Source: Chloroflexota bacterium (GTDB lineage: Bacteria > Chloroflexota > Dehalococcoidia > UBA6926). From it: a DNA stretch of 40,324 bases. Of this stretch, positions 1 to 6,505 are shown in pieces. The translations under genes were made by a program, and so were the position numbers. Below the pieces are notes generated by a model. The model was not told where the DNA came from. It saw nothing but the letters and a program-made list of their open reading frames with translations, and ran no database searches. Within the stretch, counting starts at the first letter, position 1; every line of letters begins with the position of its first letter. The stretch is from NCBI GenBank assembly GCA_026713485.1, contig JAPOOK010000004.1, forward strand, positions 1 to 40,324. The letters run 5' to 3'.

Positions 1-1
1 C

Positions 2-1078
2 AGGAGACTGACGGGGCCGGAGATCCGAATCTTGCTGGCGACCGACGTCGTCTCCGAGGGACAGAACCTGCAGGACTGCGCACGAGTTCTCAATTACGAC
101 TTGCACTGGAATCCTGTGAAGCTCATCCAGCGATTTGGCCGTGTGGATCGCATCGGAACCGAGCATCAAACGATCAACCTGCACAACATGTGGCCGGACA
201 GAGATGTTGATGCAGAACTAGACCTGACCGAACGCTTGAGGAGACGGGTCCAGTCTTTCCATGACCTAATCGGTCTGGATAGCAAGCTGCTGCACGAATC
301 GGAACGGTTGAATCTTCAGGCTATGTACCGTATCTATGGGTCTCAAGAGATGCCAGACGAGGACGATGGGCTGGACGAGGTGGCGGCAAATCAACTGGCC
401 GCGGGGCGCCTGCAACGAATACAGGATGAGCAGCCTGATCTTTGGCGCACGATTACCGAACTCCCGGACGGAATACGCTCCGCCCTCCGGGTCATCACTG
501 CCCCCAGCGACAACGACCCATCACCTTTCGATGCTCCTCGCCAGGGTGAGACAATTGCCCTCTTCTCATCGAATGGAGTGCGGGCCTGCTACGCGATTGA
601 CGACGCACTGAATCCCAGGGCAATCAGCCCAGCACAATTCGTTGCGGCTGCGGAGTGCGCGCCGGATACTCCTGCCGAACAGCTTCCTCCCAAGACAAAT
701 GAACGTGTCATGGCGGCATTTGAGACCTTCAGGTCAGAGTTTCGGCAGCGCCTTGGTCAAGTGCGCAGGCCCCGTGATACGCAAACACGTCGCTACATCA
801 ATCGGGAGCTCAATTTGTCCCGGGGACTGGCCGCCAATGATCATGACAAGACTCGACAAATCGATGACCTCCGCCGGATATTCGCGGATTTTCATACGCC
901 CCAAGTCGAGAATGCGCTGACCGAGATACGAACCATTCAGCTAGAAGGCGACGCGCTGCTAGTCCGCCTACAAGCGCTCAGAGAACGATATCGTTTGAGC
1001 CCGGCGGACGTGGCTACAGAGGACCAACCGATGGATGCCCACATCGTCCGTATCGCTTGCTCAGACGGGCTAGTGTGA
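2..1078 (+). CDS. SNF2/RapA-like helicase, C-terminal part (cut by window start)
   Basis: The reading frame is already open at the window edge, so only the C-terminal 358 residues are present. The first part carries the end of the helicase C-terminal domain: a motif V-like block (ATDVVSEGQNLQD) followed by motif VI (QRFGRVDRIG), with the arginine finger in the QRxGRxxRxG pattern. The spacing and wording match SNF2/RapA-type superfamily 2 ATPases, which translocate on DNA or remodel complexes. The remaining 250 or so residues are charged and largely helical and carry no motif I recognise. Helicases of this type are common in restriction and phage-defence loci, and this one lies on the same strand just before the ubiquitin-like operon. 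Whether it belongs to that system cannot be decided from this fragment, because motifs I to IV and any N-terminal nuclease domain lie outside the window. Confidence 0.85.
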   Translation, partial: RRLTGPEIRILLATDVVSEGQNLQDCARVLNYDLHWNPVKLIQRFGRVDRIGTEHQTINLHNMWPDRDVDAELDLTERLRRRVQSFHDLIGLDSKLLHESERLNLQAMYRIYGSQEMPDEDDGLDEVAANQLAAGRLQRIQDEQPDLWRTITELPDGIRSALRVITAPSDNDPSPFDAPRQGETIALFSSNGVRACYAIDDALNPRAISPAQFVAAAECAPDTPAEQLPPKTNERVMAAFETFRSEFRQRLGQVRRPRDTQTRRYINRELNLSRGLAANDHDKTRQIDDLRRIFADFHTPQVENALTEIRTIQLEGDALLVRLQALRERYRLSPADVATEDQPMDAHIVRIACSDGLV

Positions 1079-1213
1079 GCCTCTATCACCCACGTCACCC
1101 CCAAGAGCAAGACGGAGTCCTTCTCCCGCTGCCTCATCGAAGCCCTGGCAGCAAAGCTGCTGGCACACGAAGTGGTTTGGCCAGATATCGGTGGAACCCA
1201 GAGTCAAATGTAA
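1079..1213 (+). other. In-frame open continuation after the helicase stop codon
   Basis: After the helicase stop codon (1076-1078) the same frame stays open for 44 codons and reads as a plausible peptide with the block CLIEALAAKLLAHEVVW before the next stop at 1211-1213. There is no ATG, GTG or TTG near its beginning and no ribosome binding site. It may be the end of a longer helicase cut off by a premature stop, the remnant of another gene, or chance. I do not call it a gene. Confidence 0.25.
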
Positions 1214-1221
1214 AATCATCG

Positions 1222-1250
1222 TATTCTTGCTGGTGTTTCAAGCAAGAATA
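1222..1250. promoter_or_regulatory. Perfect 10-bp inverted repeat upstream of the ubiquitin-like operon
   Basis: The arms TATTCTTGCT (1222-1231) and AGCAAGAATA (1241-1250) are exact reverse complements separated by nine bases. The repeat lies 15 bases before the -35 element of the operon promoter and has no T tract after it, so an operator for a dimeric regulator fits better than a terminator. The XRE-type protein at 3455-3814 is the obvious candidate ligand, but that is inference. Confidence 0.55.
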
Positions 1251-1265
1251 GTTGTCGGGAGGCAA

Positions 1266-1294
1266 TTGACATCCGCCAGAGCAACTCGTAGACT
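1266..1294 (+). promoter_or_regulatory. Sigma70-type promoter of the ubiquitin-like operon
   Basis: A perfect -35 hexamer TTGACA (1266-1271) is followed by a 17-base spacer and a -10-like TAGACT (1289-1294). Transcription would start near 1301, about 30 bases before the ATG at 1332, which has a strong AAGGAGG ribosome binding site. This would separate expression of the operon from the upstream helicase. Confidence 0.6.
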
Positions 1295-1331
1295 GTTCCA
1301 CATGAGCAATCAAATACCTAAGGAGGAACCC

Positions 1332-1601
1332 ATGACCGTAGACTACAAGGCCGCCCAAGATCTGCACCTCAAGACGGTCACCATCGAAGTCAATGATCAC
1401 AAGGTCAAAATGCCTGCCGGTCCAGCGACAGGACTCGAAGTCAAGCAGGCGGCTATCAAGCAGGATGTGAACATTGAGTTGAATTTCGTGCTGCAGATGC
1501 AACTCCCGAACGGATCGAGCAAGGTAATCGGAGACGACGACAAGGTTCAGTTAACTGAGCACCTTAGCTTTACCGCCATCGCGCCGGATGACAACAGCTA
1601 G
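1332..1601 (+). CDS. Ubiquitin-like beta-grasp protein (multiubiquitin-domain type)
   Basis: This 89-residue protein is the candidate modifier of the conjugation system. It reads as a single beta-grasp domain of the multiubiquitin type: a strand with KTVTIEVNDHKVKMP (residues 14-28), a helix with TGLEVKQAA (33-41), and a final strand with LTEHLSFTAIAP (74-85). I chose the ATG at 1332 over the longer open frame because AAGGAGG sits seven bases upstream and homology-like sequence begins there. The C-terminus is APDDNS with no di-glycine, so it is either activated on another residue, trimmed first, or used as a non-covalent module. It has no cysteine. The next gene begins ten bases downstream, which makes this the first gene of a three-gene operon with E2- and E1-like partners. 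Confidence 0.85.
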   Translation: MTVDYKAAQDLHLKTVTIEVNDHKVKMPAGPATGLEVKQAAIKQDVNIELNFVLQMQLPNGSSKVIGDDDKVQLTEHLSFTAIAPDDNS

Positions 1602-1610
1602 AGGCGGACC

Positions 1611-1997
1611 GTGAAGCAAGAGGTCGCGAAGGCCATCGACGAATTGAAGCGGGCATTTCCGTGTTCGGACGTGAGCATTCGAGAGGACGGAGACGGAGGC
1701 GCTTACGTCATCGTCGAGAATGTCGAGATCGGGAGCCGATTCGAGCCTTCTACTACGTGGCTTGGTGGACATATCCCGGCGCTCTATCCGTATGCCGACA
1801 TCTATCCTCTATTCATGGCAGACAATGTGCGTCGCGTAGATGGCGTGGAATTCGAATCGCCGGTTACCACTGGAGCTCAGTTCGTAGACCGACCAGCCCT
1901 GCAAATTTCGCGGCGCAACAATCACACGCAGCACTTTCCCCAGACGGCAGTTGCGAAATTCGTCAAGGTGCTGAGTTTTCTGGATGAACTCAGATGA
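1611..1997 (+). CDS. E2-like protein (prokaryotic E2 family E type)
   Basis: This 128-residue protein starts at a GTG with a GAGGCGG-like site just upstream, ten bases after the ubiquitin-like gene, and its stop overlaps the next ATG (ATGA). It resembles the bacterial E2/UBC-fold family E: an N-terminal helix, a central YPYADIYPLFM segment (residues 60-70) corresponding to the YPxxPP turn of E2 proteins, and a C-terminal ISRRNNHTQHF block (99-109) followed by a helix FVKVLSFLDEL. That block matches the WSRHxxxWxPG pattern I associate with the family. The only cysteine, Cys18, lies in the N-terminal helix and is not in a catalytic position. Ser100, His105 and His108 are the polar candidates. 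The role in Ubl transfer is inferred from the operon. Confidence 0.75.
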   Translation: MKQEVAKAIDELKRAFPCSDVSIREDGDGGAYVIVENVEIGSRFEPSTTWLGGHIPALYPYADIYPLFMADNVRRVDGVEFESPVTTGAQFVDRPALQISRRNNHTQHFPQTAVAKFVKVLSFLDELR

Positions 1998-3364
1998 CAG
2001 TAGCCGATTGCGACATCCTTGTCACTCCCAAGGATCACCAGCGAATCATGGAGCATCTTTTCCCCGGCGATCGGGGCGAACATGGCGCCATTCTTCGGGC
2101 TGGTATCGTGCGGGGCGAGACATCCATGCGGCTGCTGATACAAGATGTACGACCGGCCGAGTTTGGTACAGACTATGTGCCCGGGCGGTACGGCTACCGG
2201 GCCCTGACGCCAACCTTCATTCATCGAGAGATTCTCCAGTGCCGGGCCGCAGGCTTGGCGTACTTGGCAGTTCACAATCACAGCGGAAGCGACCGGCGTG
2301 TGAAGTTCAGCAAAATCGACCTGGAGTCGCACGAGCGGGGTTATCCTGCGCTTCTTGATATCGGCCGTGGTATTCCAGTGGGTGCCTTGGTGTACGGTCG
2401 ACGTTCGGTCGCAGCTGATATCTGGCTGCCGGATGGAAGTCGGCGGTCGCTTGGGACCTACCGAGTAATTGGACGCGAGATTACAAGGCTTGACTCTAGA
2501 TTGCACGGAAATCGCGATTCGGACTCCGAACACGATCGCCAAGTGCGGATGTTCGGCGCAGATGGACAGCGCATACTGCGAGCGAGCAAGGTCGCTGTCG
2601 TCGGGCTAGGCGGCGTAGGATCGCTGGTGGTGGAATACCTGGCTCGACTTGGCGTGGGGAACCTCGTACTCATTGATCCCGATGAGATCGAGAGTAGCAA
2701 TCTCTCCCGTGTAGTAGGGGCAACGCGAGTTGACGTTGAGGCGAGGCAGCTCAAAACCCAGATCGCAGTTCGACACGCAAGGGAAATGGCAGTCAATGCG
2801 AATCTACAGCCGGTCGTTGGTGATGTCTCGCGCGATTCAGTCGCACAGACCCTGCGCGACTGCGACTTCATTTTCCTTGCTGCTGACTCCATGCGGGCCC
2901 GACTCGTTGTCAATGCGCTTGCTCACCAGTACTTGATTCCTGCAATACAGATGGGTGCAAGGATCCAGCGGGATGCCCACGGCAACCTTGAAGACGCTAT
3001 GAGTGCGATCCGGCATATTAGGCCGGGCACCGGCTGCCTTTGGTGCAACGGTCTGATTGATCCTACGCAGTTGGCGATCGAGGCGAAGTCCGACATTGAG
3101 CGCAAGGAACAGGCGTACGGTGTTCAGGAACCCAACCCCAGCGTAATAACGTTGAACGCCGTTGCTGCCGCGCATGCTGTAAACGATTTCCTCTTCGACT
3201 TCTTGGGGCTTCGGACCGGTGACATAGAAGAGGCCTACCATCATTTCCACTTCAATCGCGGCAGGATGCAGCGTGTCATCCCGCGTCGGAACTCTGACTG
3301 TAAAGAGTGCGTCCATAGGCTGGCCATGGGTGACGCCGTTGAACTTCCCGTGGCTGTGGGGTGA
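1994..3364 (+). CDS. JAB/MPN metalloprotease fused to E1/ThiF-like adenylyltransferase
   Basis: The 456-residue protein combines a deconjugase and an activating enzyme in one chain. The N-terminal JAB domain (about 1-160) has Glu29 and the JAMM metal motif His94-Asn-His96 with Ser106 and Asp109. The spacing between the second His and the Ser is two residues longer than usual. The C-terminal ThiF/MoeB/E1 domain (about 180-456) has the nucleotide loop GLGGVG (204-209), an acidic LIDPDEIE segment (226-233) and two zinc-ligand pairs, Cys348/Cys351 and Cys436/Cys439. It would adenylate the C-terminus of the ubiquitin-like protein, while the JAB domain would process or remove it. The other cysteines (6, 83, 290) are not in a position I would expect for a thioester. 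The start overlaps the E2 stop by four bases. Confidence 0.9.
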   Translation: MTVADCDILVTPKDHQRIMEHLFPGDRGEHGAILRAGIVRGETSMRLLIQDVRPAEFGTDYVPGRYGYRALTPTFIHREILQCRAAGLAYLAVHNHSGSDRRVKFSKIDLESHERGYPALLDIGRGIPVGALVYGRRSVAADIWLPDGSRRSLGTYRVIGREITRLDSRLHGNRDSDSEHDRQVRMFGADGQRILRASKVAVVGLGGVGSLVVEYLARLGVGNLVLIDPDEIESSNLSRVVGATRVDVEARQLKTQIAVRHAREMAVNANLQPVVGDVSRDSVAQTLRDCDFIFLAADSMRARLVVNALAHQYLIPAIQMGARIQRDAHGNLEDAMSAIRHIRPGTGCLWCNGLIDPTQLAIEAKSDIERKEQAYGVQEPNPSVITLNAVAAAHAVNDFLFDFLGLRTGDIEEAYHHFHFNRGRMQRVIPRRNSDCKECVHRLAMGDAVELPVAVG

Positions 3365-3371
3365 ACTGATG

Positions 3372-3390
3372 GCCGAGCGATTCGATCGGC
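3372..3390. promoter_or_regulatory. Imperfect palindrome before the XRE-type regulator gene
   Basis: Nine-base arms with one mismatch (GCCGAGCGA and TCGATCGGC) flank a central T. The palindrome lies eight bases after the E1 stop and 64 bases before the regulator start. It could be an operator for that regulator or a weak RNA hairpin; no T tract follows. Confidence 0.35.
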
Positions 3391-3454
3391 TAGAGAGAGA
3401 AAAGCAGTGAATGATCTTCTCGCGCCTGGAGCGTGAGGGTAAGGGGACTTGGCA

Positions 3455-3814
3455 GTGGCTCAGCGTATGAACTTCGACTTCGAAGCGTTCTATAAGGAAT
3501 TCAGTGCTACAGTTGCTGTACGTGGCACTACTTGGAAGACAGTGAGCGAACAGACTGGCGTCTCTCAATCTACGCTCTCTAGGATGTCTAAAGGCCGAGT
3601 GCCGGACGCGGCCAGCCTAACGACATTGTCGGCATGGTCGGGCCTGAACCCCATTGATTTCACGAGTACGCCGAAAAACGACCCTGAGGCCGTTGTTATG
3701 GTGGCGAGGCTGCTTCGCGCAGATCCAGACCTCGATGAGGCTAGCGCCGACGCGCTAGAGGCCATCATTACAACGGCTTACGAGAGGCTTAAGCGGCAGT
3801 CGTCGAGTGCTTAG
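3455..3814 (+). CDS. XRE-family helix-turn-helix regulator
   Basis: About 119 residues. An XRE-type helix-turn-helix occupies the first half, with the pattern TWKTVSEQTGVSQSTLSRMSKG followed by a third-helix segment ending AWSGL; the recognition helix is VSQSTLSRMSK. A C-terminal helical tail (ADALEAIITTAYERL) could form a dimer interface. I prefer the GTG at 3455 because AAGGGG lies eight bases upstream; a TTG at 3449 is too close to that site, and an ATG at 3467 is also possible. It follows the ubiquitin-like operon by 90 bases on the same strand and ends convergently, sharing two bases, with the minus-strand small gene. It is a likely local regulator of the island. Such regulators often accompany ImmA/IrrE peptidases, but none is seen here. 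Confidence 0.8.
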   Translation: MAQRMNFDFEAFYKEFSATVAVRGTTWKTVSEQTGVSQSTLSRMSKGRVPDAASLTTLSAWSGLNPIDFTSTPKNDPEAVVMVARLLRADPDLDEASADALEAIITTAYERLKRQSSSA

Positions 3815-4011
3815 TCTTGGTTGTTGTTCCTGGACTGAGACGGCTTGGACGCGGCAAATCGCAGTTCGGCGGCTAATTCCTCGCGTTGTCTAATATTCTT
3901 GGTGATCTCCGGGACCGCTTTGTCCATCTGCCGGCTCAACTCATCGAGCATGGTCTGGTCAGTGGCTGCCAAAGTGCAACGCTGCAAGTAGTCGTCTAGC
4001 TTCTCATTCAT
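3811..4011 (-). CDS. Small helical hypothetical protein
   Basis: This 66-residue protein is predicted mostly helical and amphipathic (EKLDDYLQRC, MLDELSRQMDKAV, ITKNIRQREELAAELRFAA), ending in a polar SRNNNQD tail. Its ATG overlaps the stop of the upstream peptidase-like gene by four bases (ATGA), so the two are translationally coupled. Its stop overlaps that of the plus-strand regulator. I do not recognise the family. A partner, inhibitor or adaptor of the peptidase is a reasonable guess from the coupling, nothing more. Confidence 0.65.
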   Translation of the reverse strand: MNEKLDDYLQRCTLAATDQTMLDELSRQMDKAVPEITKNIRQREELAAELRFAASKPSQSRNNNQD

Positions 4012-5531
4012 TCGTCTTCTCCTGTCACAGTTCCCCCTTCGCTCGTACCGGTAGGTGCATATGACTCCACTACGGGACGCAGATTGAGTTCCATGCGTGG
4101 GAGAGGCCCGTGGGTGGCACGACTGAGTTGAATGGACGTGGGCTGCGTCTCTGCGGAGGTGCGATCGAAAACGTGCGCCACTTCTTCGTCATGCAGCACC
4201 CAAATCGGCATCTTGTCCGTGGAACTCGCTGTTGCGTCTACGATGGCTCGTGCAGCGATGTGCCCACTCTGCCATTGTCTAACACTGCAATACTCGATAA
4301 CCCAGACATATTGAGCTGTCTTAAGGTGCATGAGAAGCCCAACTAAGCTGTCGCCTAAGAGCGACTGATACTCTCGTGCGTGCTCCCGCAGTTTAGAAAC
4401 GGTCGTTATGAAGTAACGTTCCAGTTCGAGCGGTTCTAGGTCGGGATCGCGAGAACTCTCCAGTGCTCTCTTGACCGCCTGACATGTGACACCTATCGCA
4501 TCAGCTGGATAAAAGATTTTGTCAGGCAGTGCAACTATAAACGAATTGAACTGGTTAGCCGCATAAGGCGGTTGGTGCGCGGCATTAGGACTAGCTTCCA
4601 GAGGAATGGAGGCGTAGGGTAGGAGGTTGTCATCGACGGTCAACAGTGTCTCTACCTGAGTCCAGACATGTGATGAAGAAGCCGGTGGCGGAACTGCCGA
4701 TTGCTTCCAGTTGTGGCCAACGGCGACGACGGCATGCTCCTTACTTGGAATTTCGACGAATAGTGGGAACCCCGATTCTAGATAGGCCAGAAACTGGGAG
4801 AAGAACGCCTCGTCGGAGGAGGAGTTGCGCCTTCCAACTAGTAAGGGGAAACAGTCCGCGGTCTGGAAGACGCGTTCCGCCTCAAAGACATTGATGCCTA
4901 GAGACGGGACGATTCCGCCGGGGTCAAACGGGGCAGCGAGCTTTGTTATGTCGTGCAGGAGATATTCCTTATGTTTTGGGTATGTCTCGCTATAGTATCG
5001 GAGGATAGCCCAACAGCAGACATGGGCACACACGGCGATGTCAACGTGCTGAGTCATCGAAGGGAACCCCCAAATGGGGAGTCGATGACCGAGGACGTTG
5101 GCGTGGTGAATTGATTGAATGGCCCGGCCCCGTGCCCCCAACCGCATGTCGGGAGAGAGCAAGGATCGTCCCAAAGTGGCTTCCATGGTCGGTCTCAGAA
5201 CAATGTAGCCGAAGTAGTGGTCCTGAGGGCGGAGGTCAGAGCACGCGATATCGGTGCGGTGTTCGTCATACCAGACCGTCCCGTCAAAGAAGTGTAAGCG
5301 AACGCAGTCGGGCCGGTACGGACGAGCCATCTTGGCATAGAAGCTGTAGAACGTACTGCGATAGTCCTTGTCAACGTATCCGTGCTCAACAAGGATCCCC
5401 TTGGTAGCGGGCGTGAACTGAGTCTTGAGACGCTGTGCGATGCCCTTGGGATCGAACTCGGGGTCTAGCACTTCGATAAGAAGGTCGTAATCTGCAGGCG
5501 TTCGAAGCTCGATCCAATCGTAAGACACCAC
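4008..5531 (-). CDS. Putative papain/C39-like cysteine peptidase
   Basis: A 507-residue protein with a GTG start. The middle carries a papain-fold signature: QHVDIAVCAHVCCWAILRYY (residues 161-180) places a candidate catalytic Cys168 at the start of a helix after a Gln/His, as in C39-like peptidases. EHAVVAVGHNW (265-275) supplies candidate His266, and TVDDN (298-302) a candidate Asp300 or Asp301. The N-terminal 150 residues and the C-terminal 170 (about 340-507) carry no motif I recognise. It is encoded convergently to the ubiquitin-like operon and coupled to a small downstream gene. A deconjugating or Ubl-processing role is inferred from context only; peptidase activity rests on motif reading. 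Local base composition resembles the rest of the island. Confidence 0.65.
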   Translation of the reverse strand: MVSYDWIELRTPADYDLLIEVLDPEFDPKGIAQRLKTQFTPATKGILVEHGYVDKDYRSTFYSFYAKMARPYRPDCVRLHFFDGTVWYDEHRTDIACSDLRPQDHYFGYIVLRPTMEATLGRSLLSPDMRLGARGRAIQSIHHANVLGHRLPIWGFPSMTQHVDIAVCAHVCCWAILRYYSETYPKHKEYLLHDITKLAAPFDPGGIVPSLGINVFEAERVFQTADCFPLLVGRRNSSSDEAFFSQFLAYLESGFPLFVEIPSKEHAVVAVGHNWKQSAVPPPASSSHVWTQVETLLTVDDNLLPYASIPLEASPNAAHQPPYAANQFNSFIVALPDKIFYPADAIGVTCQAVKRALESSRDPDLEPLELERYFITTVSKLREHAREYQSLLGDSLVGLLMHLKTAQYVWVIEYCSVRQWQSGHIAARAIVDATASSTDKMPIWVLHDEEVAHVFDRTSAETQPTSIQLSRATHGPLPRMELNLRPVVESYAPTGTSEGGTVTGEDE

Positions 5532-6413
5532 TTTGGTTGCTACCTAGCGATCACTTTGTCTGTGGAAACCACCGCCAAAAGTGTGACTGGTTCATGGCTT
5601 AGGGCGGCAATCTGCGGTGTGCCTTCGCGAGCGAAATAAGATTTGAGTTTGAGCACAGGTTCGCGCCTTTTCGGGTACGCCCTACTTGAGGGTGAAGTTT
5701 GACCGTTGCTTCCAGAGATGTCAACGGCACGTCGTGCTTTCTCGGATAGGGTCTCAAGTCCCGAACAGACTTAGCAAGGGTCATGGCTCTGGCACCAAAT
5801 GATGATCTTACGGTGGCTCGGGATCGACTGCGGGGCGTCATCCTACAAGAATCACAGGATCTCATTGCGTCGACAGACCGCCAAGACATGTCTCTTAGGC
5901 GATCACATCTACAGTCGACGCTGCTGGTTAACAGTCCACCCCTTCGAGAACTATCCGTTTGAAGCCATTGGTGTAGTTGGAATCGACATGCTGGAGGAAG
6001 ACATTCACGATGCAGAGGTCGCGCAAGAAGCCCCCAAGGTAATCGCTGTTCGGAATGAGAAGAGAGCCGTTAGGCGGACGGCCTATAGTCTAACCAGCAA
6101 CCTCAGTGGCCATAGTAAGGAGGCGATTGTTGGAAGGTTTCGGCTAACCGTCTGTCGCCCCGGTGGCACCGAAGAGAAAGTGGACCCTGAACTGACTTGA
6201 GCTTCCAATGTTGGAGGCGCGGCATCCCCCGGATAGTATTGACGACACTCCAACCAGACCCGACGGAGACATTCGCCCTCTCCCCTAGATCGAGACCTCC
6301 CACCGGAACGTTCGCAGTATCATCCCGTTGGGCCCACCAAGCACTTTGCTCCTGCCCGTAGTCTCAATCCGCCTCCATCCTTCCCATCCCCACGCGGCGC
6401 GGCTCGCGGATGG
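5532..6413. other. Island edge without a convincing gene
   Basis: About 0.9 kb between the peptidase gene and the ppsA leader. Open frames exist on both strands, including a plus-strand frame at 5799-6200 whose second half (FENYPFEAIGVVGIDMLEED) reads somewhat protein-like and a minus-strand frame over 5599-5889, but none has a good start signal, recognisable family or neighbour overlap. I see no integrase, tRNA or direct repeats. It looks like decayed sequence at the border between the accessory island and the core-like region that starts with ppsA. Confidence 0.5.
5783..5962 (+). CDS. Possible small hypothetical protein (59 residues)
   Basis: An ATG-started 59-codon frame with a natural-looking, helical composition (ARDRLRGVILQESQDLIAST, then RRSHLQSTLLVNSP). 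AAGGG lies only two bases before the ATG, too close for a normal ribosome binding site. I do not recognise the family. It could be a real small gene at the island edge or the remnant of one. Confidence 0.25.
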   Translation: MALAPNDDLTVARDRLRGVILQESQDLIASTDRQDMSLRRSHLQSTLLVNSPPLRELSV

Positions 6414-6480
6414 TATACTTTCAACGGCATGACGCGGCCCGCATAAGGGGCCGTTCGGCGTCCCCGGGTGGGGCGGACGC
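6414..6480 (+). promoter_or_regulatory. ppsA -10 element and leader with two hairpins
   Basis: A -10-like TATACT (6414-6419) lacks a clear -35 partner. The following leader can form two GC-rich hairpins: CGGCCC/GGGCCG (6435-6440 with 6448-6453) and GCGTCC/GGACGC (6458-6463 with 6475-6480). A GAGGGGG ribosome binding site and the ATG follow. No known riboswitch family was recognised. Confidence 0.35.
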
Positions 6481-6505
6481 GGAAGAGTCCTGAGGGGGTA
6501 CAGGC

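Noticed and set aside
2-1078. Assignment of the helicase to a named defence system such as DISARM
   Set aside because: Only the C-terminal part is visible and the methylase and other DISARM partners are not in the window.
1134-1502. Minus-strand open frame of 122 codons over the Ubl gene
   Set aside because: It is the antisense of a gene with a strong ribosome binding site and recognisable fold; no start signal on the minus strand.
5799-6200. Plus-strand 133-codon frame at the island edge
   Set aside because: First half overlaps a more natural small frame, composition is uneven, no start signal and no recognised family; kept only as part of the gene-poor stretch.
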